This document shows positions 35,676-47,423 of a stretch of DNA of 64,000 nt, piece by piece. Source of the stretch: Phlegmacium glaucopus. Taxonomy: Eukaryota > Basidiomycota > Agaricomycetes > Agaricales > Cortinariaceae. The notes beneath the pieces are model-generated. The model did no database searches and was not told the DNA's origin. It worked only from the letters and a program-made list of their open reading frames with translations. Each line of letters begins with the position of its first letter. Position 1 is the stretch's first letter. Location of the stretch: contig MU130302.1 in the NCBI GenBank assembly GCA_015039465.1, positions 71,420-135,419 of the forward strand, read 5' to 3'. A program made the translations under genes and the position numbers.

Positions 35676-38017
35676 TCAATCCACCCAAATAACATTCTTC
35701 AATTCCAAAGTCGCCTTTGGCCAATACTTCCTCCCATCTTTATACTCAGCATCCATCCTCGTCTTCACACTCCTATGCACTCTCACCCCTCCCGACATGT
35801 GTCTCGGGATATACCTCCCCGAACCAAAATTCCAACCCAGCCATTTCGAAATCCATTTATTATCCTTTCTTTGAAATCGATGTTTCATCGGTGTGAATTC
35901 GAGGATCCACCATATCCATTTAAGTACGAGTTGGTCGTGGAGAGGAGCTAGGGAGTCGAGGAGGTCTGCTTCTTCTTCTGTTTGTGCTTGTACTTGGAGA
36001 GGCGCGACTTGTTGGATGGTGGTTGGTATTTCGTTCGTTGTTGTTGGTTTTGGTTTTTGCTTCGGAACTTCTGCGATGCATAGTTGTGGATTGAGAGATA
36101 AAGGTTCGATAGGTATAGCAGGAGGCCGAGGTAGAACCACTGGGTAAAGAGAAGCTGGATCGAGTCCGATGTCCTTCATGCCTTCAATGTTGAAAAGGAT
36201 ACCGCTATTGGTTTTGAAACATTCTCGTATCATCCATCGAAGAGGTATTCTAGCAAGGCAAGGCTTCATCCCATTCTCAACTATAGAATAGAATACGTAA
36301 AAAAAGAATTTGATTAACCATGGGAGAGCACGTACCACAACCGCCACCGACATCTTGAGAAAGAGAACCACCAAAGTAAATCAGCGATTGACCCAAATCG
36401 GGTATATGAATAAAAAAGGTATTTACCACCATGGCTGCCAGCGAACCAGACCTATAAAAAACAATTTAGTCAATCGTCATTAAGCATGGCAGCAATATTT
36501 GGTTACCTCAACAACGTCAGTAGGCGTATGTCGATCCTTCTGATACCTTTCCTCCAACGTCCTAAGAGCACTTTTGTGATGTTGCTTAATACAAGTACTA
36601 CACTCTCCACTCTCAAGCGCGGGTTGTTGTTGAGCCTGAGCGAGCTTCTGCTCGCTGATACTAAGAAGCATTTCTTCTTCCTGAGGCCGATTCCATAAAT
36701 TCGCTTTGAACTTTGCACGTCGCTCATCTAAAGCTAATGCATGCCTAAACGTGCATACAACGGTATTGGAAGTCGTAAATGGCAGACGACGTGATATCAA
36801 TCCAACTGAGCTGACAGTATCCCTAAATAAAAGTTTAATTAGAAGAGTGTTAAAACGCGTGAATAGGGCAAAGAAGTTATGAGCAAACTAACCAAACACC
36901 CAAAAATTCAATATCGACGTCGATACAGAAGGTTTTCTTGAATGCGTTTGATTGTTTCCATCCAAGTTCGTCGGTTGTCGTGTACATTTGGTATGCGAAA
37001 GGAATTTGCTGGTGATTGTAGATAGGGAGAAGGCCAACCTTGTGGATCATCCCAGCTAAACTGTACAGCCGATATAAAATTGAGGAACTAAGTATTAGGG
37101 ATGAGAAAAGCTTTACCAGCGAGCAGTGTAAGCGCCTCGGGAAAATCCTAAGCAAGAGTCTGCGATGAGAAATTTCGAACTGATAGTAGAACATTGAATT
37201 GGTACTTTACCAAAGATGCAAATCCTGTCCTTTGCAGTATCTAAAAGAAATTGTTCGGATAATATAGAAACGCTAGACTGTGAAAGGGGGACATACAGTT
37301 CTGCATGAGAAATTCATAACCGGCTGTTTTCAACATGAACGTAAGTATTCGCAGCACCGCGAGATATTCCAAACCTACGCACCCATGATGTGATCATCCA
37401 ATTCCCATGCGATAGCAAAATCTACCGTCTTCAAGGAAGCATATAGTCCATTAAACTTTCCAGAAAAGCAACGTATAAACTTGGTTTTGTACCTGGCAAA
37501 ATTGGGCGAGCAGAGGTGTTGCCATTTGTGGTGATGTATAAGTTCCTATTCCGGTCTAGTATACAATATATGACAGATTATTAGCTTGAAAGAAGCTTCT
37601 TCTAGACGAACGTGTGCACCTGATAGTAAACGAGTTGCTTGGATGGATCATCTTTCTTCAATAGACTGAAGAACTCGACGATGTTGGAATTCTGAGAGTC
37701 ATAAAACTCGTCAACATGCGAGCGAGGTGTGATCAAAAGAGAACAAGTCCTACATCCATGGAGAATCTGTGGAGAGAGACGTTTAGAATGAGGCAGGGGG
37801 GTGAGAAGGAGTTGCATGCGTACTGGTTGCCTGTACCGTCAAAACATAGAACCAGAGTACGATAAGGGTGCTCAGTTGGTATGTACGATGGTATCGAGTC
37901 GGTCTTGCACTTTACCCCCTGGCTGAAAGTGGATGGTTGGGGGGAAGGGCTTAGGGTAATGGAGCTACCAGTCGACTGGCTCTCCGTCCGCGAGTGATCA
38001 AGCTGGTTTGAGTCCAT
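35676..38017 (-). CDS. DUF2235 alpha/beta-hydrolase (Tle1-like), copy 2
   Basis: This is a multi-exon paralog of the gene at 30047-32254, starting MDSNQLDHSR at 38017. The DUF2235 opening RTLVLCFDGTGNQ is followed, after an intron with the acceptor at TGTAG, by about 15 extra residues before FYDSQNSNIVEFFSLLKKDD. GFSRGAYTAR is rebuilt across an intron, followed by LAGMIHKVGLLPIYN, FLGVWDTVSSVG and VWFAGSHDVGGG for the catalytic His. It ends LELKNVIWVD at 35676. A Gln-rich insertion with CSTCIKQHHK lies between the Asp and His regions and is absent from copy 1. Intron positions match copy 1, so the pair arose by DNA-level duplication. All junctions checked preserve frame. Function beyond a probable esterase or lipase fold is not known. 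Confidence 0.88.
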
Positions 38018-39938
38018 CGTAGGCGAAGACAGCAGGGGGAAGAAAAGCGAATAGTAATAAGAGCAGTGCTTATTATACTTCTAGCTATGCTATACATGGT
38101 TCACATGACGGAAGTATAATATGTCCGACAGGTTAATTGGCAGCACGTGTCCGAATCCTCCGCGCGGAACGGATTTAAGAGTTGTGCATACACTTTTGGT
38201 AATTGTTGTAATATCACCGCCACTGCTAGATCTTCGGTACCTCCATGGAGTTGAATCCATCTTCAGGTAAGGCGACAGAGATATCAATCTAGTTTGAGGA
38301 CAGTTGGTTTTGAACCCGAACCCACCCCACTGGATAGCATATGTTTGCTGATAATAGAAGCCGCCGCGCTGGCGCCCGTCAGCGAGAATCGGTGACTGCC
38401 TTGTAAAATAGTTTGGTTAAAAATAATGATGATAAAGTAGGATAAAGCGCTGCCGGCTTAGGTCCGTGGTATGACATCAGTAAAATCGCGTTTTGGACTC
38501 GGAGAGTTGGATTCCGTGTTTTCACGCGTTTTCATTTGTTTCTACGTAGCATGTTTCCGGAAACTGGAAACACGGAAAGTCATTACATAGTACTTGTTCT
38601 GGCAAGTTGCCCAAAAACGATGATTGGGAGAGCCTGGCACCCTGAAAAGTATCGGAACAGGTGACTCAGTGAGTGACTCGTAGGGATGGGAATCCAAGAT
38701 ATGAAGAATACAACCCAGTAAAAATCAAGCTGCAATAACGGGGAACAGCACTCAGAGCTCAGCGGCGATCCCGAAATTCGCCGGTCAAGCTCAAGTCGGA
38801 TTTTGTCCATCCTACGGATTTTTTTCCGCGAGGGTCTGTATTTTTTTTGCCAAAGAAAATGACCGTTGCAACCTGAATGAAGTAAATCTCTGCCCTTCTC
38901 CGTTCTCATCTGCAATTTATCGGCCATAGTCAGTGTATAGCAAGAAAAAACTGTTATTGCTTCATTAAATCCATGATTTTCTGTGATATATCTGCGATTC
39001 TCTGTTCCATCCTGAAGCCATTAATCCCACAGACCGGTAACGTGTCGACCCAGCGCTCGGACACCCGTCTTCTGTGGTAATAGAAGCGCGACGCCGGACG
39101 GACACTGCCATTCGTGCAGAATGGAGCGCATATATGTATATGCATTCCTCATACGTCTGAAGATCCGCGCGGGTTGGATTTTAGCCTCCAGCTCGCACAC
39201 AAAAAGTCCTTCAAGGGAAACATTTACCTTAGCAGTTTCAAGGGAACTATGATGAAGGGTCTAAGCCCTTTCATGTTCGACTAGGCTCGGGAACCAAGTT
39301 TGACTGGATGCTAGCCCAGGTGGATTCTAAAAATGTTTGTTATGCGCTTTCGGTGATAGGTGAAAAGAAGTGGTTAAAATCCAACGTTACCGCCAAGAAG
39401 TATCAAGGTGTGGAGCTGAGTGAAAATATGGGGCGAGGGTGCCTGCTCTCCTACCCCGTGGATGCTGATCGCGCGTGGGTGATTCTTGCTGTTGGAACAG
39501 GTATTGAAGAGAATGGTGTTGAGAAGAAGGTTAAGCTGAGGGTAGTCATATCAAGTCATACGACGTCGACCCCGAGAGCTCGGAGGTGTCATTGGTGCGG
39601 ACTTGAAGGTAAAGTAAGAAATTGAATTATTTAATTTCAGGCCTTCAAGTCACATATACAGAGCTTACTAATACCACGTGATGTCCCAAAAATGGTAGAG
39701 TCCGCCTGCAAGCCGAAGGCAACTAATGGTGGTGGGCAACGCCTGTCACCCGTGACATATGGCGTGATGAATGTCACATATATGTCACACTTCAGAAACT
39801 GAGACACTGAGCTCCTACTCTGTACAACACTCCCAGAGGGGAGTTTCAATGATGTATATCCATATAAATAGGAGGTGAATCAAATACAATAAATAAAATT
39901 TTGTGAATGTGTATGGTTGTTTCCAGATGCATGTTTCC
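38018..39938. other. Intergenic, dispersed repeat fragments, no confident gene
   Basis: A segment at 38355-38402 (AATAGAAGC..., GGCGCCCGTCAGCGA) and one at 39080-39150 (AATAGAAGCGCGAC, GCAGAATGGAGCGCATATAT) both resemble parts of 47600-47705, so a dispersed repeat family occurs here. An open frame at 39308-39625 (+, 105 codons) has no recognised domain or splice context. Confidence 0.45.
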
Positions 39939-40261
39939 CCAGCCAAATTGATGGCTGAAGGTTTCTAAGGTATAGAACTCTTCAACAACTCATTTCTGGG
40001 ATTTGTTTTGGTGGGAGAATATGCTATATTTTCGATTCTGAACATTTTGTTGGAATTAGAATTTTTAATTTCATGCTCCAAGTATGAGATATTGGGTGAT
40101 GAGAGCCAATATCTCATACTTGGAGCATGAAATTAAAAATTCTAATTCCAACAAAATGTTCAGAATCGAAAATATAGCATATTCTCCCACTAAAACAAAT
40201 CCCAGAAATGAGTTGTTGAAGAGTTCTATACCTTAGAAACTTCAGCCATCAATTTGGCTGG
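39939..40261. repeat. Near-perfect palindrome, arms of about 157 bp
   Basis: The left arm 39939-40095 and right arm 40106-40261 are inverted copies separated by a 10-nt spacer (GTGATGAGAG). By eye I find one substitution and one single-base indel between the arms. The arms read CCAGCCAAATTGATGGCTGA at the outside and CTCCAAGTATGAGATATTGG at the centre. As RNA it would fold into a long hairpin. The right arm continues in register into the satellite copies that follow. Confidence 0.9.
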
Positions 40262-40720
40262 CATTGGCTTGATATCACTCATTTTATTAAGTTCAACACA
40301 TAAAATCAGAAGATTAAACTCCTGAGAAATGTTTAGGATACATTTTAGAGCATTTCTTATCACCAAAATAAGTTATGGAAACTAGTTTATGAAGTGTTCT
40401 ATAGGTTGGAAGTTTCAAACTTGACCTTTTGGGTGAGAATTGGTTGAAGATCACTCATTTGTAAAGGATTGAAAGCAGAATAAAGAAATATAACTCCTAC
40501 AAAATGATTGGATACATAGTAGAGTGGTTTTTGTCACCAGAATAGGTTACAGAACCAAGTTTATGAAGAGTTCTATAAGCTGGAAGTGTCAAAAATTGCA
40601 ATTTAGCAGGGATTTAGGTGGAGTCTTGGTCAATTGTAGGATTTTAAGTGTGAAATAAAACAATAAAATTCCTGAGAAATGTTTGAATTATACATGTAAA
40701 TTGTAAATAGTCATCAATAA
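40140..40720. repeat. Satellite-like tandem repeat, period about 176 bp
   Basis: Diverged copies begin near 40140, 40318, 40494 and 40670. Each contains AAATGTT..GATAC, TCACCA.AATA.GTTA, GAAG.GTTCTATA..TTGGAAG and CACTCATTTG-like blocks. The unit is AT-rich and non-coding. The first copy forms the right arm of the palindrome, so the palindrome is an inverted pair of satellite units. Confidence 0.65.
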
Positions 40721-41048
40721 AATAGAATAAAACGTGGGTCTAGGAATATTTACTCGACAAAGGTGGGTTTAGGGACGTTTTTACGCCAAAACCGTTGAAG
40801 ATCGGATATCTTGTGAAGATTTTTAACAAAAACATTGAGTAGAACAACTGTATTTTACGAGATGTTATATAATGTTTGTAAAACATCCTCGATTTTAAAA
40901 ATTAAAGTACAAGTCTGGAAATGTTTACTCACTCGATGACCGTTAAGGGTGGGTTTTTACGTTTAAAACACTGAAGTTTGGATATCTTGACAAGTTTTTG
41001 ACCAAAGACATCGAGGAAGACACTGTATTTTGAGAGATATCACACAGN

Positions 41049-41291
41049 NNNNNNNNNNNNNNNNNNNNNNNNNNNNNNNNNNNNNNNNNNNNNNNNNNNN
41101 NNNNNNNNNNNNNNNNNNNNNNNNNNNNNNNNNNNNNNNNNNNNNNNNNNNNNNNNNNNNNNNNNNNNNNNNNNNNNNNNNNNNNNNNNNNNNNNNNNNN
41201 NNNNNNNNNNNNNNNNNNNNNNNNNNNNNNNNNNNNNNNNNNNNNNNNNNNNNNNNNNNNNNNNNNNNNNNNNNNNNNNNNNNNNNNNNNN
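41049..41291. other. Assembly gap (run of N)
   Basis: About 243 consecutive Ns. The gap lies at the end of the palindrome/satellite region, where short reads often fail to assemble. Its true length is unknown. Confidence 0.99.
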
Positions 41292-42093
41292 GCGCTGTCA
41301 AAGGAATAATGATGAAGAGAGAACAGCTGCGAGAAGAAAGAACAATGGAAAGGAAGAAGGAACAATAAAAAGATCTGTAAATGTCAAAGTGCGAGAGAAA
41401 AGAAGAGAAGGCAGTGTACATATTCCAATAGCAAAAATATATCAACTCCATAGGCGTGTGGTCATGTCAAAAATGTGAAAGGTCCTGAGTCAACACTTGA
41501 AAGGCGCAGCCTTGTTCCCGAGAAAACACTACTTGCCCATGGTCCCATGTCGCGCAGCCTTGATAACACTTGACACTCTGCGAGAATAATCCTCTGCTGC
41601 TGATTCATCTGCAATTCCTGCTTAGTCGTGATCCTCCTGGACTTCCTAAATTGTCATAAAGAGGGTGGGAAGGCTTCAGGTACTGCGTGAATGATGGTTT
41701 TGGCAATAAGTGATAAGATAAGAGGTAGATGAGTGAGGATAGAGGACTGAGTGCAATCCAGGAGTGAGGTATGGCAAGATAGATAGCTGAGGCAAAGACT
41801 TGTGGGTCCATAGCCACAACAACAATGACAAAAACATTGACATATATCGGGAGATGTAGAAGATGCATTCTCACAAACCGGCAGAGGCTACAAAGGATCG
41901 GGCAAAATGACAAGATCAAACATGAGCCCATAACAGATGAAAATCATGGAGTATATGAGAAACCTTGTAGAATCACTAGCCAAGAAAAAAATGGGATGGT
42001 AAAGCAAAAATTAAAGGAGTCATCTACGATCAGTGCAAATCATAGAAAAGCTCAAAAGTCGAACACATCGAGGACAGGAACAGCGATCAGGAC
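41292..42093. other. Stretch between gap and transposase-like ORF
   Basis: No complete gene is seen. Frames here may be decayed 5' exons of the ORF at 42094-44444, but no splice phase connects them. Confidence 0.4.
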
Positions 42094-44444
42094 GTGTTAG
42101 CATTGAACGAATGGTACTATCAACCAGAAAAGCGCTTCATAAACCGCTTCACAAAGATAGCTAAACAAATTCAAAGTCCGCATAGTCTCATGACGACAAC
42201 TTGCACATGCTGGCTGCTCACACTACCAATCAGTATTGGTCACAGCAACACTGCTGTTTTCCAATCAGCACCCACCAAAACTGTGGGAAAAGTCAGTCGC
42301 AGGTCTGTCAACCGCATGATCAAAGAAGGCTATCTTGCTGCACAGCTGCAACTTGGTCATGAAATGGCAAATGCAGAAAGCATGACTTTTAGTGCTGATG
42401 GAACTAGTCACCATGGCATAAACTATAACTCTCACCATGTCAATCTCAAAGCTGAGGACTATGGGTCTGAGAGTGGAGAAACATGCAGAACAACTCGTTT
42501 CTTGGGAGTACAATCTTCAGCAGATGGACTAGTGAAGAGAGCATCAAAGATATGAAAACAATCCTGGGGAATAATGTTAATCTGTACAATCGGAGTCCCC
42601 TTGGGAAGCGAGCTGGAAATCTTTGTCGAGTGTTGGAGATTCTGATAAAGGTTACTGGTGTGCATAGTGACCACTGTGCAAAAGAGAAAAAAGATGCAGC
42701 ACTTCTGGAAAGTGAGAAAAGAGATGCAGTCAATCAGATTCTAGGTGAAAAAGTCATGCTAGACAAAACAAATGAACAACTCTATCATATCATTGATGCT
42801 GCTGAAAAGCAATTGATAAATGATGTTGGAGGGGTTCTTAGGTGGGTTGTACTGTCAGTGGAGGAACAAGTAGAGGCAAAAGCAAGGATGATGGAGGCAA
42901 TAGTCATGCATTTAGGGGAACAAGCATTTACTTTGCTATCTGATGATGAACAACGAACACTGAGGCTATTTATATGGGCTGGTTGTGGATGCCACAAAGA
43001 TCTAAACACTGTTCGGGGAGGATATATCACTATGAAGAAATGGTGGGAAGAGAATGACATTGATCCACCTATCCTCTTAGCTAATAGGGACAATGCAGCT
43101 GTTCTTAAGGAAGTGGAGCATGGTAATGATGTAGTCACTCCTGCTCAAGAGCATGCATTTGAAATGACTGACAGAGGGGGTATTAAAGCCACACAGCTAG
43201 CTGGAGCAATTTTTAATCATAAAAATGACAAAGTTGGCCATCATAATGTATTCCGATGGTGGTGGGAAAAGAATGTTGGCTCTCAATTTACATTTCCTGA
43301 TACATCAAATACCAGGTTCCAGTCACATTGCAATGCAGCTGCTGCTTTATTCCTTCATCTTCCACATTTTATTGAATTTTTGGAATATATCCATGATGTC
43401 AAGCAGAGTGGAAAACTCAACCATATGGAACAGAATCTATGGAATGCTCTCCATTGTGCAGCAACTAAGACTGAAATGGCAGTTTTAGCTTTATATGCTC
43501 AAGCAATTACACACCCTTATATGAAGGTTGTACATGCAACTGGAGAAAAACAAGAAAATATGCTCAATCTTGGTCCATTTCATCAAAGGGTTCAAAATCA
43601 TATGCAACGCATCATTGGTGATCCTAAATTTCTTCTTGGGCCAAATGCATCTTATGAAATGGGCTCCCTAGATGGAAAGGACTGGAATTCTCCAGAAATT
43701 GTCAATGCCATTCAAAAGATGTCACCAGAACTTCCCTACCTGGAGCCTCTATTGGTTTCATTTTTTAAAGGAGCATCTGAAACCTGGAAACAGTTTACTT
43801 CTGAATTTGCACCTGGTGGTTTAATTGATGAGGCAACAGTGGAAGAGAGAGAACTTGCATGGATGCCAGCTACAAATGATGTCAATGAAGGTGCTCTTGG
43901 ATCATTCCGTGTTCTACTCCACCGCCAACCTCAACTGACTCAGCAGGGTTATAATGCTTTATCCATGTTCTTCCGAAATGATACAGAAGCATTTATGAAG
44001 GCAAAATTCACAGAAAAGGAAGACCATTCATTCTTGCACAGTGAGGCACGTGAAATAAAAGGAGATGAAAAGAAAAAGAAGCTGGAGTATGTGATTCACA
44101 ATGAAGCCCATGCTGAAAAACAAGCAGCCACCAGGATAAAAACTAAAGAGAGAAGGCAAATAGATGCAGAATGGGCAGCTGAAGTCAGAATAAACCTCAA
44201 AAGAACCACCTTTTCAGATTTAAAAGGCCTAGCTCTGAAGCAGCAATTGAAAATATTCAAGCTTGCTGGAGCACCAAATCTGAAGAAAATAAATACAAGT
44301 ACCAAGGTGGGTGACATTAGGGAAGCCCTGATGTATTCAATTAACCCACACAGGCAAGGGGAGTGGGTTCCTACAGTGGAGATAGAAGATGATACTGGGG
44401 AAGAGTTTGCTTGGGAGTCAGAAGATGATGAATCAGACAGTTGA
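42094..44444 (+). pseudogene. Transposase-like ORF of an unclassified Agaricomycete family, frameshifted
   Basis: A single unspliced block reads through NRMIKEGYLAAQLQLGHEMA and FSADGTSHHGINYNSHHVNL, then shifts by one base near 42527 (GAT-GG-ACT-AGT; one base appears lost) and continues for more than 630 residues to 44444. Conserved-looking motifs downstream are LFIWAGCGCHKDLNTVRGG, HMEQNLWNALHCAATKTE and AWMPATNDVNEGALGSFR, followed by a Lys/Glu-rich C-terminus. I recognise this as a large family of uncharacterised proteins common in mushroom genomes. The spacing of acidic residues (SADG, CHKDLN, NEGALG) would suit an RNase H-like DDE core, but that is inference. Upstream exons are missing or decayed. 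Neighbouring repeats support a transposon origin. Confidence 0.6.
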
Positions 44445-45830
44445 GTTAATTTTGCAGTATAATTACCATTTTTTGTCATAAATATAACTCACTACATGTT
44501 CCTATGATACTATAATACATTTATAATACAAAAAAAATCATCCAAAACAGGGCAGAACTGAGTGAGTAAGCTTGTTTCACACTTTGTCACGTATTTGGCA
44601 GCGTGACGTGACGTGACGCTGCCAAATCGGTAACAGGAATTGCCCACCACCATCAACTAACAGTAGCTAGCCTGTTATCTCCGCTTCAATATAATCTCTA
44701 GCAAAACTTCAAATTCCGACTCCGGCTAAGCGTGTATTTTTTGAGTGATGGCTTATCGATATGACAACAATTGTAAGTTGATTATGAGTCCAGCCTAACT
44801 ACTTTTTATAAGGATCGATTGGAAGTGGATGGTACTAAATCATTGCCCACCCCCGATGAGCGCGGCATCCTTTCAATATTGGGAATTAAGCTCTATCACG
44901 TTTTCAAAGTTTTGGCTTGGTATTTGAGCCTTTCATTTGAAGAGTCTTCACACACACACGCTTTCTAGTTAAGTTATCGCCTCGAGGCGTTCCGCTAATA
45001 GAATTCATGCCAAGCGAATAGTTCGATTATCCCTGCAGCCCTGTTATTTGCTGCGCAGCATCTCGAATTCCTAATCAAAGCATAGCGGTACGTTATCCCA
45101 CTCTTTTAAATCTAGGCGTGCGCTCACGTCTATTCCACAATTCGCCGCTGCACACGGCACATGTCGATCCGATAGATAACCCAGCTTTTCAGGAAAGACA
45201 TCGAATTGATTACATACAGATTTGCCTACCGATGTGTAAACTTGAAGCGGATTTATCGTTATCCTTTAAATTGGGCAGATAACATTGAAAAGATGATTGG
45301 ATAACGATCTTCATCTCCGTGAAATACCTTGTGATCAGGAATCTTGATTCAAGATGGCTTCAGGTGGACAAGATGGAAAGTTGAGAGTACTTATTGTCTT
45401 GCAAGATGAATTTGGGATTCTAGCATAGGAAGCATTTCGATATACCTTACCAAAGTTCTGGAGCATAGGCATGCTGCGAGCATGAGGCCTTGGGCGCTTA
45501 ATAGAAGTCAGCGGTATATGACGTGAACATGGACCTTGAGGTCACCTGTATCACAGCCTCGTTCTACATTCAGTTCCCCGGTTTCTCAAAACTTTATATC
45601 AGGCTAGTTCTTCAAGTCTTAAAGTTGCATTACAAAGACTATAAGGAATCCTAGAGAATCCATATTGATCTTCGAAGAAGTTCTGCCTCAAACAGATATA
45701 GATTAGATTCAAGGACCATGATCCTAATCAAAGCCATGAATATGAATTTGTCTCCCTCGAACGATGACATTCTTTTCTGCCTAGACTTATCTTCTCTTCG
45801 ACCATCACTTCAAAACAAGGACAAAAAAAC
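44445..45830. other. Intergenic upstream of the ankyrin-VWA gene
   Basis: No gene seen. A perfect 12-bp inverted repeat (ATTTGGCAGCGT / ACGCTGCCAAAT) surrounds three GTGAC units at about 44590-44626 and could be the remnant of an element end. TTTATAT at about 45593 lies too far from the ATG at 45831 to be assigned to it. Confidence 0.4.
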
Positions 45831-47423
45831 ATGTCTATCCAGGACAGTGCCTATCATGGCTCCCTGACTCTATCTCGACTGAAACAATATCTATCAACGA
45901 ACCCATCATCCATCAACGCAATCGGGGGAAAGATTAAACTCACCCCACTTTGTGCCGCCTGCCTCGGTGGGCATCTCGATATTGTCAGACACCTCCTTTC
46001 ATGTGGAGGCGATCCAAACGTTCCATCGAGACATAAACGCACGCCTTTGTTTTTTATTACGGATCCCCAATGCAAAGCTTCGTCTGCTACACGCTGTGCG
46101 ATAATTCGCGAGCTTATTTCAGGGTTTCGCGGTCTAAAGGCGGACCTGGACAAGCCATGCGACGGTGACAAGAATACCCCCCTCATGAATGCAATAACTC
46201 AGCTCACAGACAAGGCTGTCGTCCAACAACTTGTCGAAAGCGGTGCTTCACTTACCGTTAAACATTACCACAACCAGAAAACAGCTAAAGAGCTCGGGGA
46301 GGAGCATGGTTTGGCGGAGAGTCTGGTTTCGAAAGCAGAAAGAGATATGGCTCGGGGCAAGATTATAGATCTTGTCGTTTTGTTTGTGATGTTTGTGATT
46401 TCGTACGTGAATAACAAGACAGTGAACAGGGTTGTGGAAGGTGTTGTGAAGAAGTACTATAATCTCAGTGTCAATGAGGTGGATATTCCAAAGGTACGTG
46501 GTTGCATTTCGTAGTGGTTAAGTTTACAAATTCCTAACGACGCACTTTAACAGGACCTTCGAGAGGAAGTCGAGCCCAAAACCATTGAGGAATTCAAGGA
46601 ATTCCTGGACGAAGAAGTCCAAGAAGGCAAATTCGAAAAGTTCTTCGCTCCAAATGACCCATTCCTCGTGACTCTTGCAGAAAAAGCGAACGCGCTAAGA
46701 GACGATCCAACGACTGATCTCGGGAAACCCGAGAACATCAAACGCTTGACTCAACTTTCCCTCTATCATCCTGTCATCTACTGCGACGACAGCAGCTCGA
46801 TGGAGAGTGAGAACAGATACGAGTACCTGATCGAACTTGTCACCCGGATAGCACGTATTGCGACCATAATTGTTCCTGACGACATGGCTGGCGTGGACCT
46901 ACGTTTCGTCAACAACAATTTTATGTCGACTCTGCCAGCTGGAGAGATCCTTCAGGTGATGAGAAGCTTCAAACCAAGTGGCTGGACCAAGATCGGCACC
47001 AATCTCCGGGACAAGATTCTCAAACCCTTGGTATACGACATCCTCGACCAACCGAAAACGATTAACAATCCCATTCCCTTCAAGCGACCTCTCTTGGTGT
47101 GCATCCTCACCGATGGAGAACCACAACCTGAAGCTCTGAATACGTTGCGTGATGAGATTGTAACGTGTAAGCAGAAGCTGGAGGCAAAGGGATACCTGAC
47201 GACTTCGGTGATGTTTTGTATCAACCAGGTAGGGACTAGTCCCTCTGCAGAACAGTTTCTTAATGGATTGAGGAATGAGGAGGAGATCGAGGAGGTGATT
47301 TATTGTACAGTTGGTCAGTTGGATACCAAGTTCGAGGAGCTGAAGGAGAATGAGAGGGCATTCAAGTTGGAATCGTGGCTGTTACATTTGTTGACAAACC
47401 CGATTATGGAGAGGCATGAGTAG
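45831..47423 (+). CDS. Ankyrin-repeat protein with a von Willebrand A domain
   Basis: Two exons, 45831-46493 and 46554-47423, with a 60-nt intron, give 510 residues. Residues 1-165 contain ankyrin repeats (TPLCAACLGGHLDIVRHLLS, GGDPNVPSRHKRTPLFF, NTPLMNAITQLTDKAVVQQL). Around residues 185-200 a hydrophobic stretch (IIDLVVLFVMFVISYV) could be a membrane-associated helix. The C-terminal half is a VWA domain with an apparently complete MIDAS: DDSSS (DxSxS), a Thr in PSGWTKIGT and Asp in CILTDGEPQ. Such domains bind protein ligands through a metal ion. The combination suggests an adaptor or scaffold, but no pathway can be named. Both exons are intact and the splice junction keeps phase. Confidence 0.85.

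Noticed and set aside
39308..39625. 105-codon plus-strand frame
   Set aside because: No recognised motif, no intron context, inside repeat-rich DNA; not supportable as a gene.
42265..43138. Several minus-strand frames over the transposase-like ORF
   Set aside because: They are shadows of the plus-strand ORF, whose motifs and codon pattern are coherent.
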